Below, one piece after another: positions 19,734-27,350 of a DNA stretch of 64,000 nucleotides. The stretch comes from Pseudomonas aestuarii (lineage in GTDB: Bacteria; Pseudomonadota; Gammaproteobacteria; Pseudomonadales; Pseudomonadaceae), in assembly GCF_027988105.1 (NCBI RefSeq), contig NZ_JAQJZJ010000007.1, positions 215,636-279,635 of the forward strand, given 5' to 3'. Under the pieces are notes generated by a model that was not told the origin of the DNA, made no database searches, and saw nothing but the letters and a program-made list of their open reading frames with translations. How positions within the stretch are numbered: position 1 is the stretch's first letter; each line of letters begins with the position of its first letter. The position numbers and the translations under genes were made by a program.

Positions 19734-19762
19734 CAGACGCCCCGACTGGTTCGGGGCGTCTG
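19734..19762 (+). terminator. Hairpin terminator after SDR
   Basis: A perfect 12-bp stem, CAGACGCCCCGA with TCGGGGCGTCTG, closes a 5-base loop; only a short T-rich stretch (CGTTTGCG) follows. It is the only structured sequence between the SDR and the multicopper oxidase. Confidence 0.75.
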
Positions 19763-20194
19763 CGTTTGCGTCGAAAATATCCAGCAACGGCAAGCCAAGC
19801 CCTCGTGGCTGGATCATTCGCCAAGCTAAGCCAATCCAAGCCGGGCCCGGCCCGTCGAAGGTCTATGGCCTCGACGATGGTTGTGTATGCATCGGCTGGC
19901 GGGGGGCGGGTGCCGGCTGCACGAGCGTATAGCCACTGCGACAGGTTCGGCGAGTACGCCGCCATCTTGTTAAGTCGACATTACAAATCGCTTTGTCGAG
20001 CACCTCGCTATTGAGCAGATGCTTTGATTTGTAAGTCATAAATCCGATCGGCCTACTTATTGCTTGATACTTCGTACCCTGAGACGCGAGTACTAGCGCA
20101 GCTGTCACCGTTTCGTCTGGGTTCGCCATTGCTCGTCCTCGATATCGAGCCGCCGTTTTCCAAACGGCAGCGTTGCCAAACCGAGGTGATTTGT
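19763..20194. other. Non-coding stretch upstream of multicopper oxidase
   Basis: About 430 bases without a believable gene. It becomes AT-richer from about 19960 to 20080, where the oxidase promoter probably lies. The oxidase reading frame runs back to 20060 but has no homology-like content before 20195. Confidence 0.4.
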
Positions 20195-22162
20195 ATGCAA
20201 CGGCGAGACTTCCTCACACTCAGCATTCGTTCGGCAATGGCGGCCGGGCTGACTGCCAGTATTCCCCTGGCACTGTTGCGCAGTCACAGCAGCCATGCGG
20301 CAATACTGGCCGCCGGTCTATCCGATCCGGCGGCCCAGCCACTGTTCGTCAACCTGGCGCCCAATGCCCTGGATCCGCAATTCAGATACGCAGCGAGCAG
20401 CGGCAAGCTGCGTATCCGCGTGGCTGAGGCGCTACAGCTGACCGGTTTGTTGGGCGCGAATGGCCAGCCCGTGGTAACCCGTATCTGGGGCTACGGTCCG
20501 CACAATGGTCCGGTTAGCTGGCCGGGACGCACCCTCGAACTGGCGGCCAGTGCGGCGCCGCTGGAGGTGACCTGGGAAAATGATCTGATCGACGGCGCCT
20601 TGCCGCTGAGCCATCTGCTGCCGGTCGACGGCAGCCTGCACTGGGCCTATTCGCTGGCCGGTTACCAGCACCGCGGGATCGTCACGGACGGTGTGCCCGT
20701 AGTCACCCATGTGCACGGTGGGCATAACGACAGTCCGTTCGACGGCAATCCCGAGTATTTCTTCTCGCCGCGCTTCAAGGTTACCGGGCCGCGCTGGGAG
20801 GCCCGCACCTATAGCTACGGCGGGCCCGACTGGAACCCGGTGGCCGGTACCCTGTGGTATCACGATCATGCCCTGGGCATCACCCGCCTGAATGTCTATG
20901 CCGGCCTGGCCGGCTTCCTGATCCTGCGCGATGCCGACGACTCCGGCTTGCCGGGCAATCCTTTAGGGTTGCCCGCACCACCCTATGAACTGGGCTTCGC
21001 AGTTCAGGACCGGATGTTCCGCCACACCGGCGAACTCTTCTATCCTGCCTTCCCCGGCGATCCGTTCTACAGCGAATTCATCGACGAGGAGGAGGCCGAG
21101 TTGCCGGAGGAACTCTTCCCGGATGGCGGTCCGACTGCCCTGGCCGAGTTCTTCGGCGACCATATGCTGGTCAACGGCGTCATCTGGCCTCGATACGAGG
21201 TCGAACAACGCCAATACCGGGTCAGGTTGCTCAATGGCTGCGACAGTCGCTTCATGCGCCTGTGCTTCAAGGTGGTCGCAGGCTGGGGTAGCGATCCGTC
21301 CGAGGGTGTGCGCCTGCCGTTTCAGGTCATCGGCTCCGATCAGAGCCTGCGACAGACAGCCGCTGAGGTTGAGGCGGTCGATTTCGCCCCTGGCGAACGC
21401 CTGGATCTGGTCATCGACTTCAAGGCGGTGCCCTGGGGCAGCCGGGTGATCATCGAGAATCTACTCGGCGATGCGCCCTTCGGCGGCAGTGAACCGAAGC
21501 GCGAAGACCTGTTCCCGGACCGCCGGACCGACCGCGTCATGGCCTTCGATGTCATGCTGCCGCTGTCGTCCAGAGCGGACACCGGGATAGCTCACGGCAG
21601 CTGGCTGGGTGGCGGTGCGCCGGGCACGGACGCCAGCCTGACGCGCAAGCTGGCGCTATTCGAAGGGACCGATCAGTACGGCCGCCTGCAACCGCTGCTG
21701 GGTACCGCCGAGCCGGTCATGGATGTCGCCGGCAATTGGGTCAACGGTGCGCTGGCCTGGCACAGCCCGATCACCGAGAATCCCGCCCTGGATACCAGTG
21801 AAATCTGGGAAATCTACAACGCCACCGGTGACGCCCATCCGATTCACCTGCACCTGGTGCACTTTGAAATTCTCGACCGCCAGCCGTTCAAGGCCAAACT
21901 GATCGAGCAGCCCTTGCTGCAGCACGATGGCAGTCTCGGCGAGGGTTATCGACTGGAGGACATCAAGCTGGTCGGCCAGCCCCGCGGGCCCGAGCCCCAG
22001 GAGCAGACCCGTCGCGATATGGTGGCGGCGCTGCCGGGCGAAGTCACCCGGATCCGGGCGCGATTCGACAAGCCGGGGCGCTATGTCTGGCACTGCCACA
22101 TCCTCTCGCACGAGGATCACGAGATGATGCGGCCCTTCCATGTAGGCCCGGGGCCCTATTAG
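20195..22162 (+). CDS. Tat-exported multicopper oxidase
   Basis: A 655-residue three-domain multicopper oxidase, which couples one-electron oxidation of a substrate to reduction of O2 to water. MQRRDFLTLS is a twin-arginine signal, so it is folded before export to the periplasm. All four copper-binding His clusters are visible: THVHGGH near residue 170, WYHDHALG near 221, HPIHLHLVHF near 548, and HCHILSHEDHEMMRPF near 632, the last with the type 1 Cys-His and a Met ligand. The ATG at 20195 follows GAGGTGAT. The domain spacing is closer to CotA/bilirubin oxidase-type enzymes than to CueO; there is no Met-rich insert. No copper-resistance genes are adjacent. Confidence 0.93.
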   Translation: MQRRDFLTLSIRSAMAAGLTASIPLALLRSHSSHAAILAAGLSDPAAQPLFVNLAPNALDPQFRYAASSGKLRIRVAEALQLTGLLGANGQPVVTRIWGYGPHNGPVSWPGRTLELAASAAPLEVTWENDLIDGALPLSHLLPVDGSLHWAYSLAGYQHRGIVTDGVPVVTHVHGGHNDSPFDGNPEYFFSPRFKVTGPRWEARTYSYGGPDWNPVAGTLWYHDHALGITRLNVYAGLAGFLILRDADDSGLPGNPLGLPAPPYELGFAVQDRMFRHTGELFYPAFPGDPFYSEFIDEEEAELPEELFPDGGPTALAEFFGDHMLVNGVIWPRYEVEQRQYRVRLLNGCDSRFMRLCFKVVAGWGSDPSEGVRLPFQVIGSDQSLRQTAAEVEAVDFAPGERLDLVIDFKAVPWGSRVIIENLLGDAPFGGSEPKREDLFPDRRTDRVMAFDVMLPLSSRADTGIAHGSWLGGGAPGTDASLTRKLALFEGTDQYGRLQPLLGTAEPVMDVAGNWVNGALAWHSPITENPALDTSEIWEIYNATGDAHPIHLHLVHFEILDRQPFKAKLIEQPLLQHDGSLGEGYRLEDIKLVGQPRGPEPQEQTRRDMVAALPGEVTRIRARFDKPGRYVWHCHILSHEDHEMMRPFHVGPGPY

Positions 22163-22251
22163 CGTGAGGCGGTAGCTCGTGCCATCGCCTCGAGCAGGCC
22201 GTCGGAGCTTTTCAGGTCCGACGGTGCGCCCTTGTCAGCGGCCAGGGCCGT

Positions 22252-23448
22252 TCAGGCAGACTGCCGACCGCCATTGAGGATCGCCAGGCACAGTAGACCG
22301 GCGACTATGCCCCAGAACGCCGAACCGACCGAGAACAGGCTCATGCCCGAGGCGGTGACCAGGAAGGTGATCAGCGCCGCCTCGCGTTCCTTGGGTTCGC
22401 TCATGGCCTGGGTCAGGCCGCCGATGATCGAGGCGAACAGCGCCAGCGCCGCGATCGACAGGATCAGCGCCTGGGGCAGGGCGGTGAACAGCGCGGCCAG
22501 GGTGGCGCCGAAGATCCCGGCGATACCGTAGAACAGGCCGCACCAGATGGCCGCGGTATAGCGCTTTTTCGGGTCTTCATGGGCCTCGGGGCCGGCGCAG
22601 ATCGCCGCGCTGATGGCCGCCATATGGATGCCATGGGAGCCGAAGGGCGCCAGCAGGATCGAGAGCAGGCCGGTGCTGGTGAGCAGCTTGGAGGCCGGCA
22701 CCTGGTAGCCGTTGGCACGCAGCACGGCGATGCCTGGCAGGTTCTGCGAGGCCATGGCGACGATGAACAGCGGGATGCCGATGCTGATCGCCGCGGCCAG
22801 TGAGAAGCTCGGCGTGGTCCATACCGGGGTGGCCAGTTGCAGCTCGAACTCGCTGAAATCCAGCAGACCGAACAACCCAGCCAGCAGGCAGCCGACGATC
22901 AGCGCCGCCAGCACCGCATAACGCGGCAGCAGGCGTTTGCCCAGCAGGTAGGCGAGCAGCATCGCCACCACCAGCTGCGGCTGCTGCTCGGCGGCGCCGC
23001 AGATCTCCAGACCGATCTTGAACAGCACCCCGGCCAGCAAGGCGGCGGCGATTGAGGCGGGGATACGCCGCATGATGTGGTCGAAGCTGCCGGTCAGGCC
23101 GATCAGCACGATCAGCCCCGAGGCGAGGATATAGGCACCGATCGCCTCGCCGTAAGGCACCCCCGGCAGGCTGCTGATCAGCAGCGCCGCGCCGGGCGTC
23201 GACCAGGCGATCATCACCGGCGCGCGGTAGCGCAGCGACAGGCCGATGGAGCCGATCGCCATGCCGATCGACAGCGCCCAGATCCATGAGGAAATCTGCC
23301 CGCTGCTCAGGCCGGCGGCCTGGCCGGCCTGGAACATCAGCACCAGTGAACTGGTGTAGCCGGTGAGCATGGCGATGAAGCCGGCGACTACCGCCGAGGT
23401 CGAGGTGTCGGCCAGTGGCCGCAGGCGTGTCTGGACCGCTTCGCTCAT
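22252..23448 (-). CDS. BenE family transporter
   Basis: A 398-residue inner-membrane protein of the benzoate:H+ symporter (BenE) family, with 11-12 hydrophobic helices. Typical features are GFIAMLTGYTSSLVLMFQA near residue 22, the GAxLIxSLPGVPYGEAIGAY stretch near 85-105, and AICAGPEAHEDPKKRYTAAIWCG near 288-310. Its start touches the stop of the LysE gene, so both belong to one transcript. Benzoate is the classical substrate, but without ben/cat genes nearby the cargo is not established. Confidence 0.9.
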   Translation of the reverse strand: MSEAVQTRLRPLADTSTSAVVAGFIAMLTGYTSSLVLMFQAGQAAGLSSGQISSWIWALSIGMAIGSIGLSLRYRAPVMIAWSTPGAALLISSLPGVPYGEAIGAYILASGLIVLIGLTGSFDHIMRRIPASIAAALLAGVLFKIGLEICGAAEQQPQLVVAMLLAYLLGKRLLPRYAVLAALIVGCLLAGLFGLLDFSEFELQLATPVWTTPSFSLAAAISIGIPLFIVAMASQNLPGIAVLRANGYQVPASKLLTSTGLLSILLAPFGSHGIHMAAISAAICAGPEAHEDPKKRYTAAIWCGLFYGIAGIFGATLAALFTALPQALILSIAALALFASIIGGLTQAMSEPKEREAALITFLVTASGMSLFSVGSAFWGIVAGLLCLAILNGGRQSA

Positions 23449-24063
23449 CTACAGGACTCCATTGACGTCGGCGAGAATCGGGTACAGCGAGGCCACCAGC
23501 AGCAGGGCCATGCCGATATTGAAGCCGCGCAGCACCCGTGGATTGCTCAACCAGTTGCGCAGCAGGCTGCCGGCCATGGTCCAGAGGCCGACGCTGGGGC
23601 AGTTGACCAGGGCGAACAGCGCCGCGATCAGCAGCACATTGACCACGAAATTGTCCTGCGGGGTATAGGTGGTGATGGCGCCGATGGCCATCACCCAGGC
23701 CTTGGGGTTGACCCATTGAAACGCCGCGGCCTGGAGGAAGCTGAATGGCTTGCCGCTGGCTTGAGCTTGGCTGTCCGGTGCACCGGCGTGGGCGATGTTC
23801 CAGGCCAGGTAGAGCAGATAGGTCGCGCCCAGATAACGCAGCACGCTGTAGAGCATCGGCACCTGTTCGAACACCTGGCCGAGGCCCAAGCCCACCGCCA
23901 TCACCAGCAGCATGAAACCCAGGCTGATTCCGAACATATGCGGCAGGCTGCGGCGCATGCCGAAGTTCACCCCGGAGGCGAGCAGCATCATGTTGTTCGG
24001 CCCCGGCGTCACCGAGGTGACGAAGGCGAAGGCGATAAAGGCGATCAGCAGTTCAGTGGTCAT
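23449..24063 (-). CDS. LysE/RhtB family amino-acid exporter
   Basis: A 204-residue inner-membrane exporter with about six helices. The family signature VTSVTPGPNNMMLLASGVNFG at residues 16-36 is complete, as is FQWVNPKAWVMAIGAI near 115. LysE/RhtB proteins export amino acids or their analogues. The gene is followed without a gap by the BenE-family gene and lies 140 bases beyond the MarR gene on the same strand. Confidence 0.92.
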   Translation of the reverse strand: MTTELLIAFIAFAFVTSVTPGPNNMMLLASGVNFGMRRSLPHMFGISLGFMLLVMAVGLGLGQVFEQVPMLYSVLRYLGATYLLYLAWNIAHAGAPDSQAQASGKPFSFLQAAAFQWVNPKAWVMAIGAITTYTPQDNFVVNVLLIAALFALVNCPSVGLWTMAGSLLRNWLSNPRVLRGFNIGMALLLVASLYPILADVNGVL

Positions 24064-24203
24064 GGTGGCGGCACTCGGGGTCTGTGCTGCTCAGCCTAAG
24101 GGCAGTTGTGCCGTGCGTCGCGGTACAGCGGGGCAGGCAATGGGTAGTACAGTTGGCAGCCGTGCGCTGAGGCGGGCGGTACAGTTGCCCTGCACAAGGC
24201 GTT

Positions 24204-24659
24204 TTAACCTTGCGCCGAGCCGCCCTGATAGCTGTTGCCCAGAGCCTGATTGACCTCGAGCCAGCCCTGTACGGCCTCTTCACCGACTTCGCCAAAGGCC
24301 CGCTGCAGCAACTTGGCCTGCTCGCGGCGCAGGGCCAGTTCCAGCTTGGCCCCTTCGGCGGTAAAGCCGAGCAGGCGTTTGCGCTTGTCGTCCTCGGCCG
24401 CCAGGCTCTCCACCAGGCCCATTTCCAGCAACTGGCGCAGCGGCGTATTCAGCGCCTGCTTACTCACCCCCAGGTAGGCCAGCAGTTCCTTCATGCTCAG
24501 CCCGGGGTACTTGGCGATAAAAAACAGAATGCGGTGGTGCACGCGCGACAAACCGCGACGCGCCAGCATCTCGTCGGCCTTGGCGGTGAACGCCTGGTAA
24601 CCGAAGAAGAAGGCCTCCATGGCGGCTTGCTGGGTGGTGACGTTCTTGAGGTCAAGCAT
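24204..24659 (-). CDS. MarR family transcriptional regulator
   Basis: A 151-residue winged-helix regulator. The start at 24659 (MLDLKN) is chosen since the upstream frame crosses the divergent aminotransferase gene. The helix-turn-helix SMKELLAYLGVSKQALNTPLRQLLEMGLVE lies near residues 58-87 (recognition helix around SKQALNTPL), followed by the wing with DDKRKRLLGFT. MarR proteins usually repress their own gene and a divergent one, released by a small aromatic or amino-acid-like ligand. Two GTCAA-N5-TTGAC palindromes lie within 65 bases of its start, between it and the aminotransferase. Confidence 0.92.
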   Translation of the reverse strand: MLDLKNVTTQQAAMEAFFFGYQAFTAKADEMLARRGLSRVHHRILFFIAKYPGLSMKELLAYLGVSKQALNTPLRQLLEMGLVESLAAEDDKRKRLLGFTAEGAKLELALRREQAKLLQRAFGEVGEEAVQGWLEVNQALGNSYQGGSAQG

Positions 24660-24663
24660 TAAG

Positions 24664-24678
24664 GTCAAGCCTGTTGAC
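24664..24678. promoter_or_regulatory. Predicted MarR operator, site 1
   Basis: GTCAA GCCTG TTGAC is a 5-bp inverted repeat with a 5-base spacer, 5 bases upstream of the MarR start codon. It shares the form GTCAA-N5-TTGAC with site 2, 42 bases away centre to centre (about four helical turns). Confidence 0.6.
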
Positions 24679-24704
24679 GTATTGGGTCGGGGTATCGTAA
24701 TTTC

Positions 24705-24721
24705 GGTCAAACAGTTTGACC
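24705..24721. promoter_or_regulatory. Predicted MarR operator, site 2
   Basis: GGTCAAAC A GTTTGACC is a perfect 8-bp palindrome around one central base, typical in size and symmetry for a MarR dimer site. It sits between the two divergent genes, 33 bases from the aminotransferase ATG, where it could block both promoters. Confidence 0.7.
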
Positions 24722-24753
24722 TATTTTTATTAGCCTTTGCTACCGGTGTCTCC

Positions 24754-25920
24754 ATGGCCTTCTCCGAACGCGTTGCCCGCCTGAAAAGCTCCTTGATCCG
24801 TGAAATTCTCGCCGCGGCGCAGCGCCCGGAAGTGATGTCGTTCGCCGGTGGCCTGCCGGCCGAGCCGATGCTGCCCAAGGTCGAATGGGCGGATATGCCG
24901 ACCAGCATGGGCCAGTACGGCATGAGCGAAGGCGAGCCGGAATTGCGCGAGGCCATCGCCGAGGAGGCCCGCGCCCTCGGCGTACCCTGCGATGCCACCC
25001 AGGTGCTGATCGTCAGCGGTTCGCAGCAGACCCTGGACCTGGCCAGCAAACTGTTTATCGATCCGGGTACCGAAGTATTGCTCGAGGCGCCGACCTATCT
25101 GGCCGCCTTGCAGGCCTTCCAGTTGTTCGGCGCCGACTGCATCGCCGTGCCGCAGGAAGCCGATGGCCCGCAGATCGACGCCCTGCGTCAGCGCCTGGAA
25201 CAGCACAAGCCGGCCTTTGCCTACCTGATTCCGACCTTCCAGAACCCTTCGGCGGTGCGCTACAGCGAAGCCAAGCGCGATGCGGTGGCGGCCTTGCTCG
25301 ACGAGTTCGGCGTGACCCTGATCGAGGATGAACCCTACCGCGAGCTGGTGTTCGACGAGGGCAGCGCCACGCCAATTGTCAGCCGCCTGCACAAGGCCAG
25401 CTGGATCTATACCGGCACCGTGTCGAAAACCCTGTTGCCGGGGCTACGCGTCGGTTACCTGATCGCCACCCCGGATCTGTTCCCCTATCTGCTGCGTCTC
25501 AAGCAGTCGGCGGATTTGCACACCAACCGCGTCGGCCAGTGGCAGGCCCTGCAATGGTTGGGCACCCGTCACTACCGTGAGCATCTGGCCGAATTGCGCG
25601 ACTTCTACCGCATCCGCCGCGACGCCATGCAAGTGGTGTTGCAGGAGCACTTCGGCGATCTGGCCGATTGGCAGATTCCCCAGGGTGGCCTGTTTTTCTG
25701 GCTGACCCTCAAGCAGCCGCTGGATACGCGCACCTTGCTCGAGCCGGCGCTGGCGCAGAACGTTGCCTTCATGCCGGGAGAGCCGTTTTTCATCGACCCG
25801 GACCGGCATCCGGGGCACATGCGGCTTAACTTCAGCCATATCGCCCCGGCGCGCTTGAACGAAGGCCTCAAGCGCCTGGCCGGAGTGATCCGCGAAGCGC
25901 AGGCCAACCTGGCGGCTTGA
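24754..25920 (+). CDS. PLP-dependent aminotransferase (class I/II, LysN/MocR-like fold)
   Basis: A 388-residue pyridoxal-phosphate enzyme of the group that includes 2-aminoadipate and multi-substrate aminotransferases. MSFAGGLPAEPMLP near residue 28, GSQQTLDLASKLFIDPG near 90, the PLP-ring region EAPTYLAAL, the IPTFQNPSAV motif near 162, EDEPYRELVF near 190, and the Schiff-base lysine in TGTVSKTLLPGLRVGY near 227. The ATG at 24754 is used; the frame extends upstream into the operator region, which cannot be coding. It has no N-terminal GntR domain. It diverges from marR and is followed by a GST gene. Confidence 0.92.
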   Translation: MAFSERVARLKSSLIREILAAAQRPEVMSFAGGLPAEPMLPKVEWADMPTSMGQYGMSEGEPELREAIAEEARALGVPCDATQVLIVSGSQQTLDLASKLFIDPGTEVLLEAPTYLAALQAFQLFGADCIAVPQEADGPQIDALRQRLEQHKPAFAYLIPTFQNPSAVRYSEAKRDAVAALLDEFGVTLIEDEPYRELVFDEGSATPIVSRLHKASWIYTGTVSKTLLPGLRVGYLIATPDLFPYLLRLKQSADLHTNRVGQWQALQWLGTRHYREHLAELRDFYRIRRDAMQVVLQEHFGDLADWQIPQGGLFFWLTLKQPLDTRTLLEPALAQNVAFMPGEPFFIDPDRHPGHMRLNFSHIAPARLNEGLKRLAGVIREAQANLAA

Positions 25921-25987
25921 TCCAGTCGTGCGGCCTCGCCACGCGGCAACGGTGCATATGACAGACGAATGAAGGGAGAGCAGGGCA

Positions 25988-26590
25988 ATGTACAAGGTCT
26001 ACGGCGATACCCGGTCGGGCAACTGCTACAAGGTCAAGTTGATGCTCAACCTGCTGGGTATTGCCCATGAGTGGGTGGCCATGGACATCCTCAAGGGCGA
26101 AACCCAGAGCGAGGCCTTCCTGGCCAAGAACCCCAACGGCAAGATTCCGGTGCTGGAGCTGGAGGATGGCACCTGCCTGTGGGAGTCCAATGCGATTCTC
26201 AACTTCCTCGCCGACGGCACGGAGTTTCTGCCCAGCGAGCCGCGCCTGCGCACCCAGGTGCTGCAGTGGCAGTTCTTCGAGCAGTACAGCCACGAGCCCT
26301 ACATCGCCGTGGCACGCTTTATCCAGCTCTACCAGGGCCTGCCCGAGGCGCGGCGCAAGGAGTACGAGGAGTGCCATGTGCGCGGGCACAAGGCGCTCAA
26401 GGTGATGGAGCGGCAGCTGCAGCGCACCGCTTACCTGGTCGGTGAGCAGTATTCGATCGCCGATATCGCGCTGTACGCCTACACCCATGTGGCCGATGAG
26501 GGCGGCTTCGACCTCGGCCCCTATCCGGCCATTCGCACCTGGCTCGATCGGGTGGCCAGCCATCCGCAGCATGTGAGCATGCTGGGGTAA
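25988..26590 (+). CDS. Glutathione S-transferase family protein
   Basis: A 200-residue GST with N-terminal thioredoxin-like half (YGDTRSGNCYKVKLMLNLLGI) and C-terminal helical half. The cis-Pro loop GKIPVLELEDG and the SNAIL motif ESNAILNFLA near residues 66-75 bind glutathione; SIADIALYAYTHVADEGGF near 150 is the N-capping box. It lies 67 bases after the aminotransferase on the same strand and may share its MarR control, fitting a detoxification unit. Its substrate is unknown. Confidence 0.92.
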   Translation: MYKVYGDTRSGNCYKVKLMLNLLGIAHEWVAMDILKGETQSEAFLAKNPNGKIPVLELEDGTCLWESNAILNFLADGTEFLPSEPRLRTQVLQWQFFEQYSHEPYIAVARFIQLYQGLPEARRKEYEECHVRGHKALKVMERQLQRTAYLVGEQYSIADIALYAYTHVADEGGFDLGPYPAIRTWLDRVASHPQHVSMLG

Positions 26591-26724
26591 CCAGGCGTCC
26601 CGCATCTACTCGATGCACGCAACATGTTTCGCCGGGCTGCTAAAGTTCCAGGCAGGTCGAGCAGTCGACTGCTTTGACACAATGCCAGCCACCTTGGCGG
26701 CAACCGTCCGGAGTGACGCCGCCC

Positions 26725-27345
26725 ATGATCGAAACCCCCAGTCGCAAAATCCAGTTGGCGCTGATCGTCGTCATGCTCCTGCTGATCTGGCTGTGGGCCG
26801 CGATCAACCCCTTGAGTCGCGAGGACTGGTTGCTGGAGAACCTGCTGGTGTTCTTTTTCGCCGGCTTGTTGCTGGCGACCTATCGACGCTTTGCCTTTTC
26901 CCTGACGGCGTATTGGCTGTTCGCCCTGTTCATGGGCATGCACCTGTATGGCTCCCATTACACCTACTCGCAAACGCCCCTCGGCTTTTGGTTTCAGGAT
27001 GCCTTTGCTCTGGGCCGCAACCACTACGACCGGCTGGTGCACTTTTCCTTTGGCTTGCTGCTGGTCTATCCGCTGCGGGAATTACTGCAGCGTTCGGCCA
27101 GGCTCGCCGGCAGGTGGCTGGCGATCCTCAGCCTCGCCGTGGTGATGGCCATGAGCGCATTCTACGAACAGGTGGAAATGCTCGCGGCCGTGCTGGTCAG
27201 CCCGGAACTGGGTTCGGCCTTCCTGGGTACTCAAGGCGACGAATGGGATGCCCAGAAGGATTCCGGATTGGCCATGCTGGGTGCCTTGAGTATGTTGCTG
27301 CTGCTCGCGCTAGGGCCGTCGCAAGAACCGGCTGGGCGGTGTTGA
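26725..27345 (+). CDS. DUF2238 (YjdF-like) inner-membrane protein
   Basis: A 206-residue membrane protein with five to six helices. The motifs MHLYGSHYTYSQTPLG, GRNHYDRLVHFSFGLLLVYPLRE and SAFYEQVEMLAA, plus the late LGTQGDEWDAQKDSGLAMLGAL, identify the DUF2238 family (E. coli YjdF), whose role is unknown. The ATG at 26725 follows GGAG and is preferred to the in-frame start at 26674. Its stop lies 5 bases from the stop of the convergent P-type ATPase gene. Confidence 0.88.
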   Translation: MIETPSRKIQLALIVVMLLLIWLWAAINPLSREDWLLENLLVFFFAGLLLATYRRFAFSLTAYWLFALFMGMHLYGSHYTYSQTPLGFWFQDAFALGRNHYDRLVHFSFGLLLVYPLRELLQRSARLAGRWLAILSLAVVMAMSAFYEQVEMLAAVLVSPELGSAFLGTQGDEWDAQKDSGLAMLGALSMLLLLALGPSQEPAGRC

Positions 27346-27350
27346 AACGC

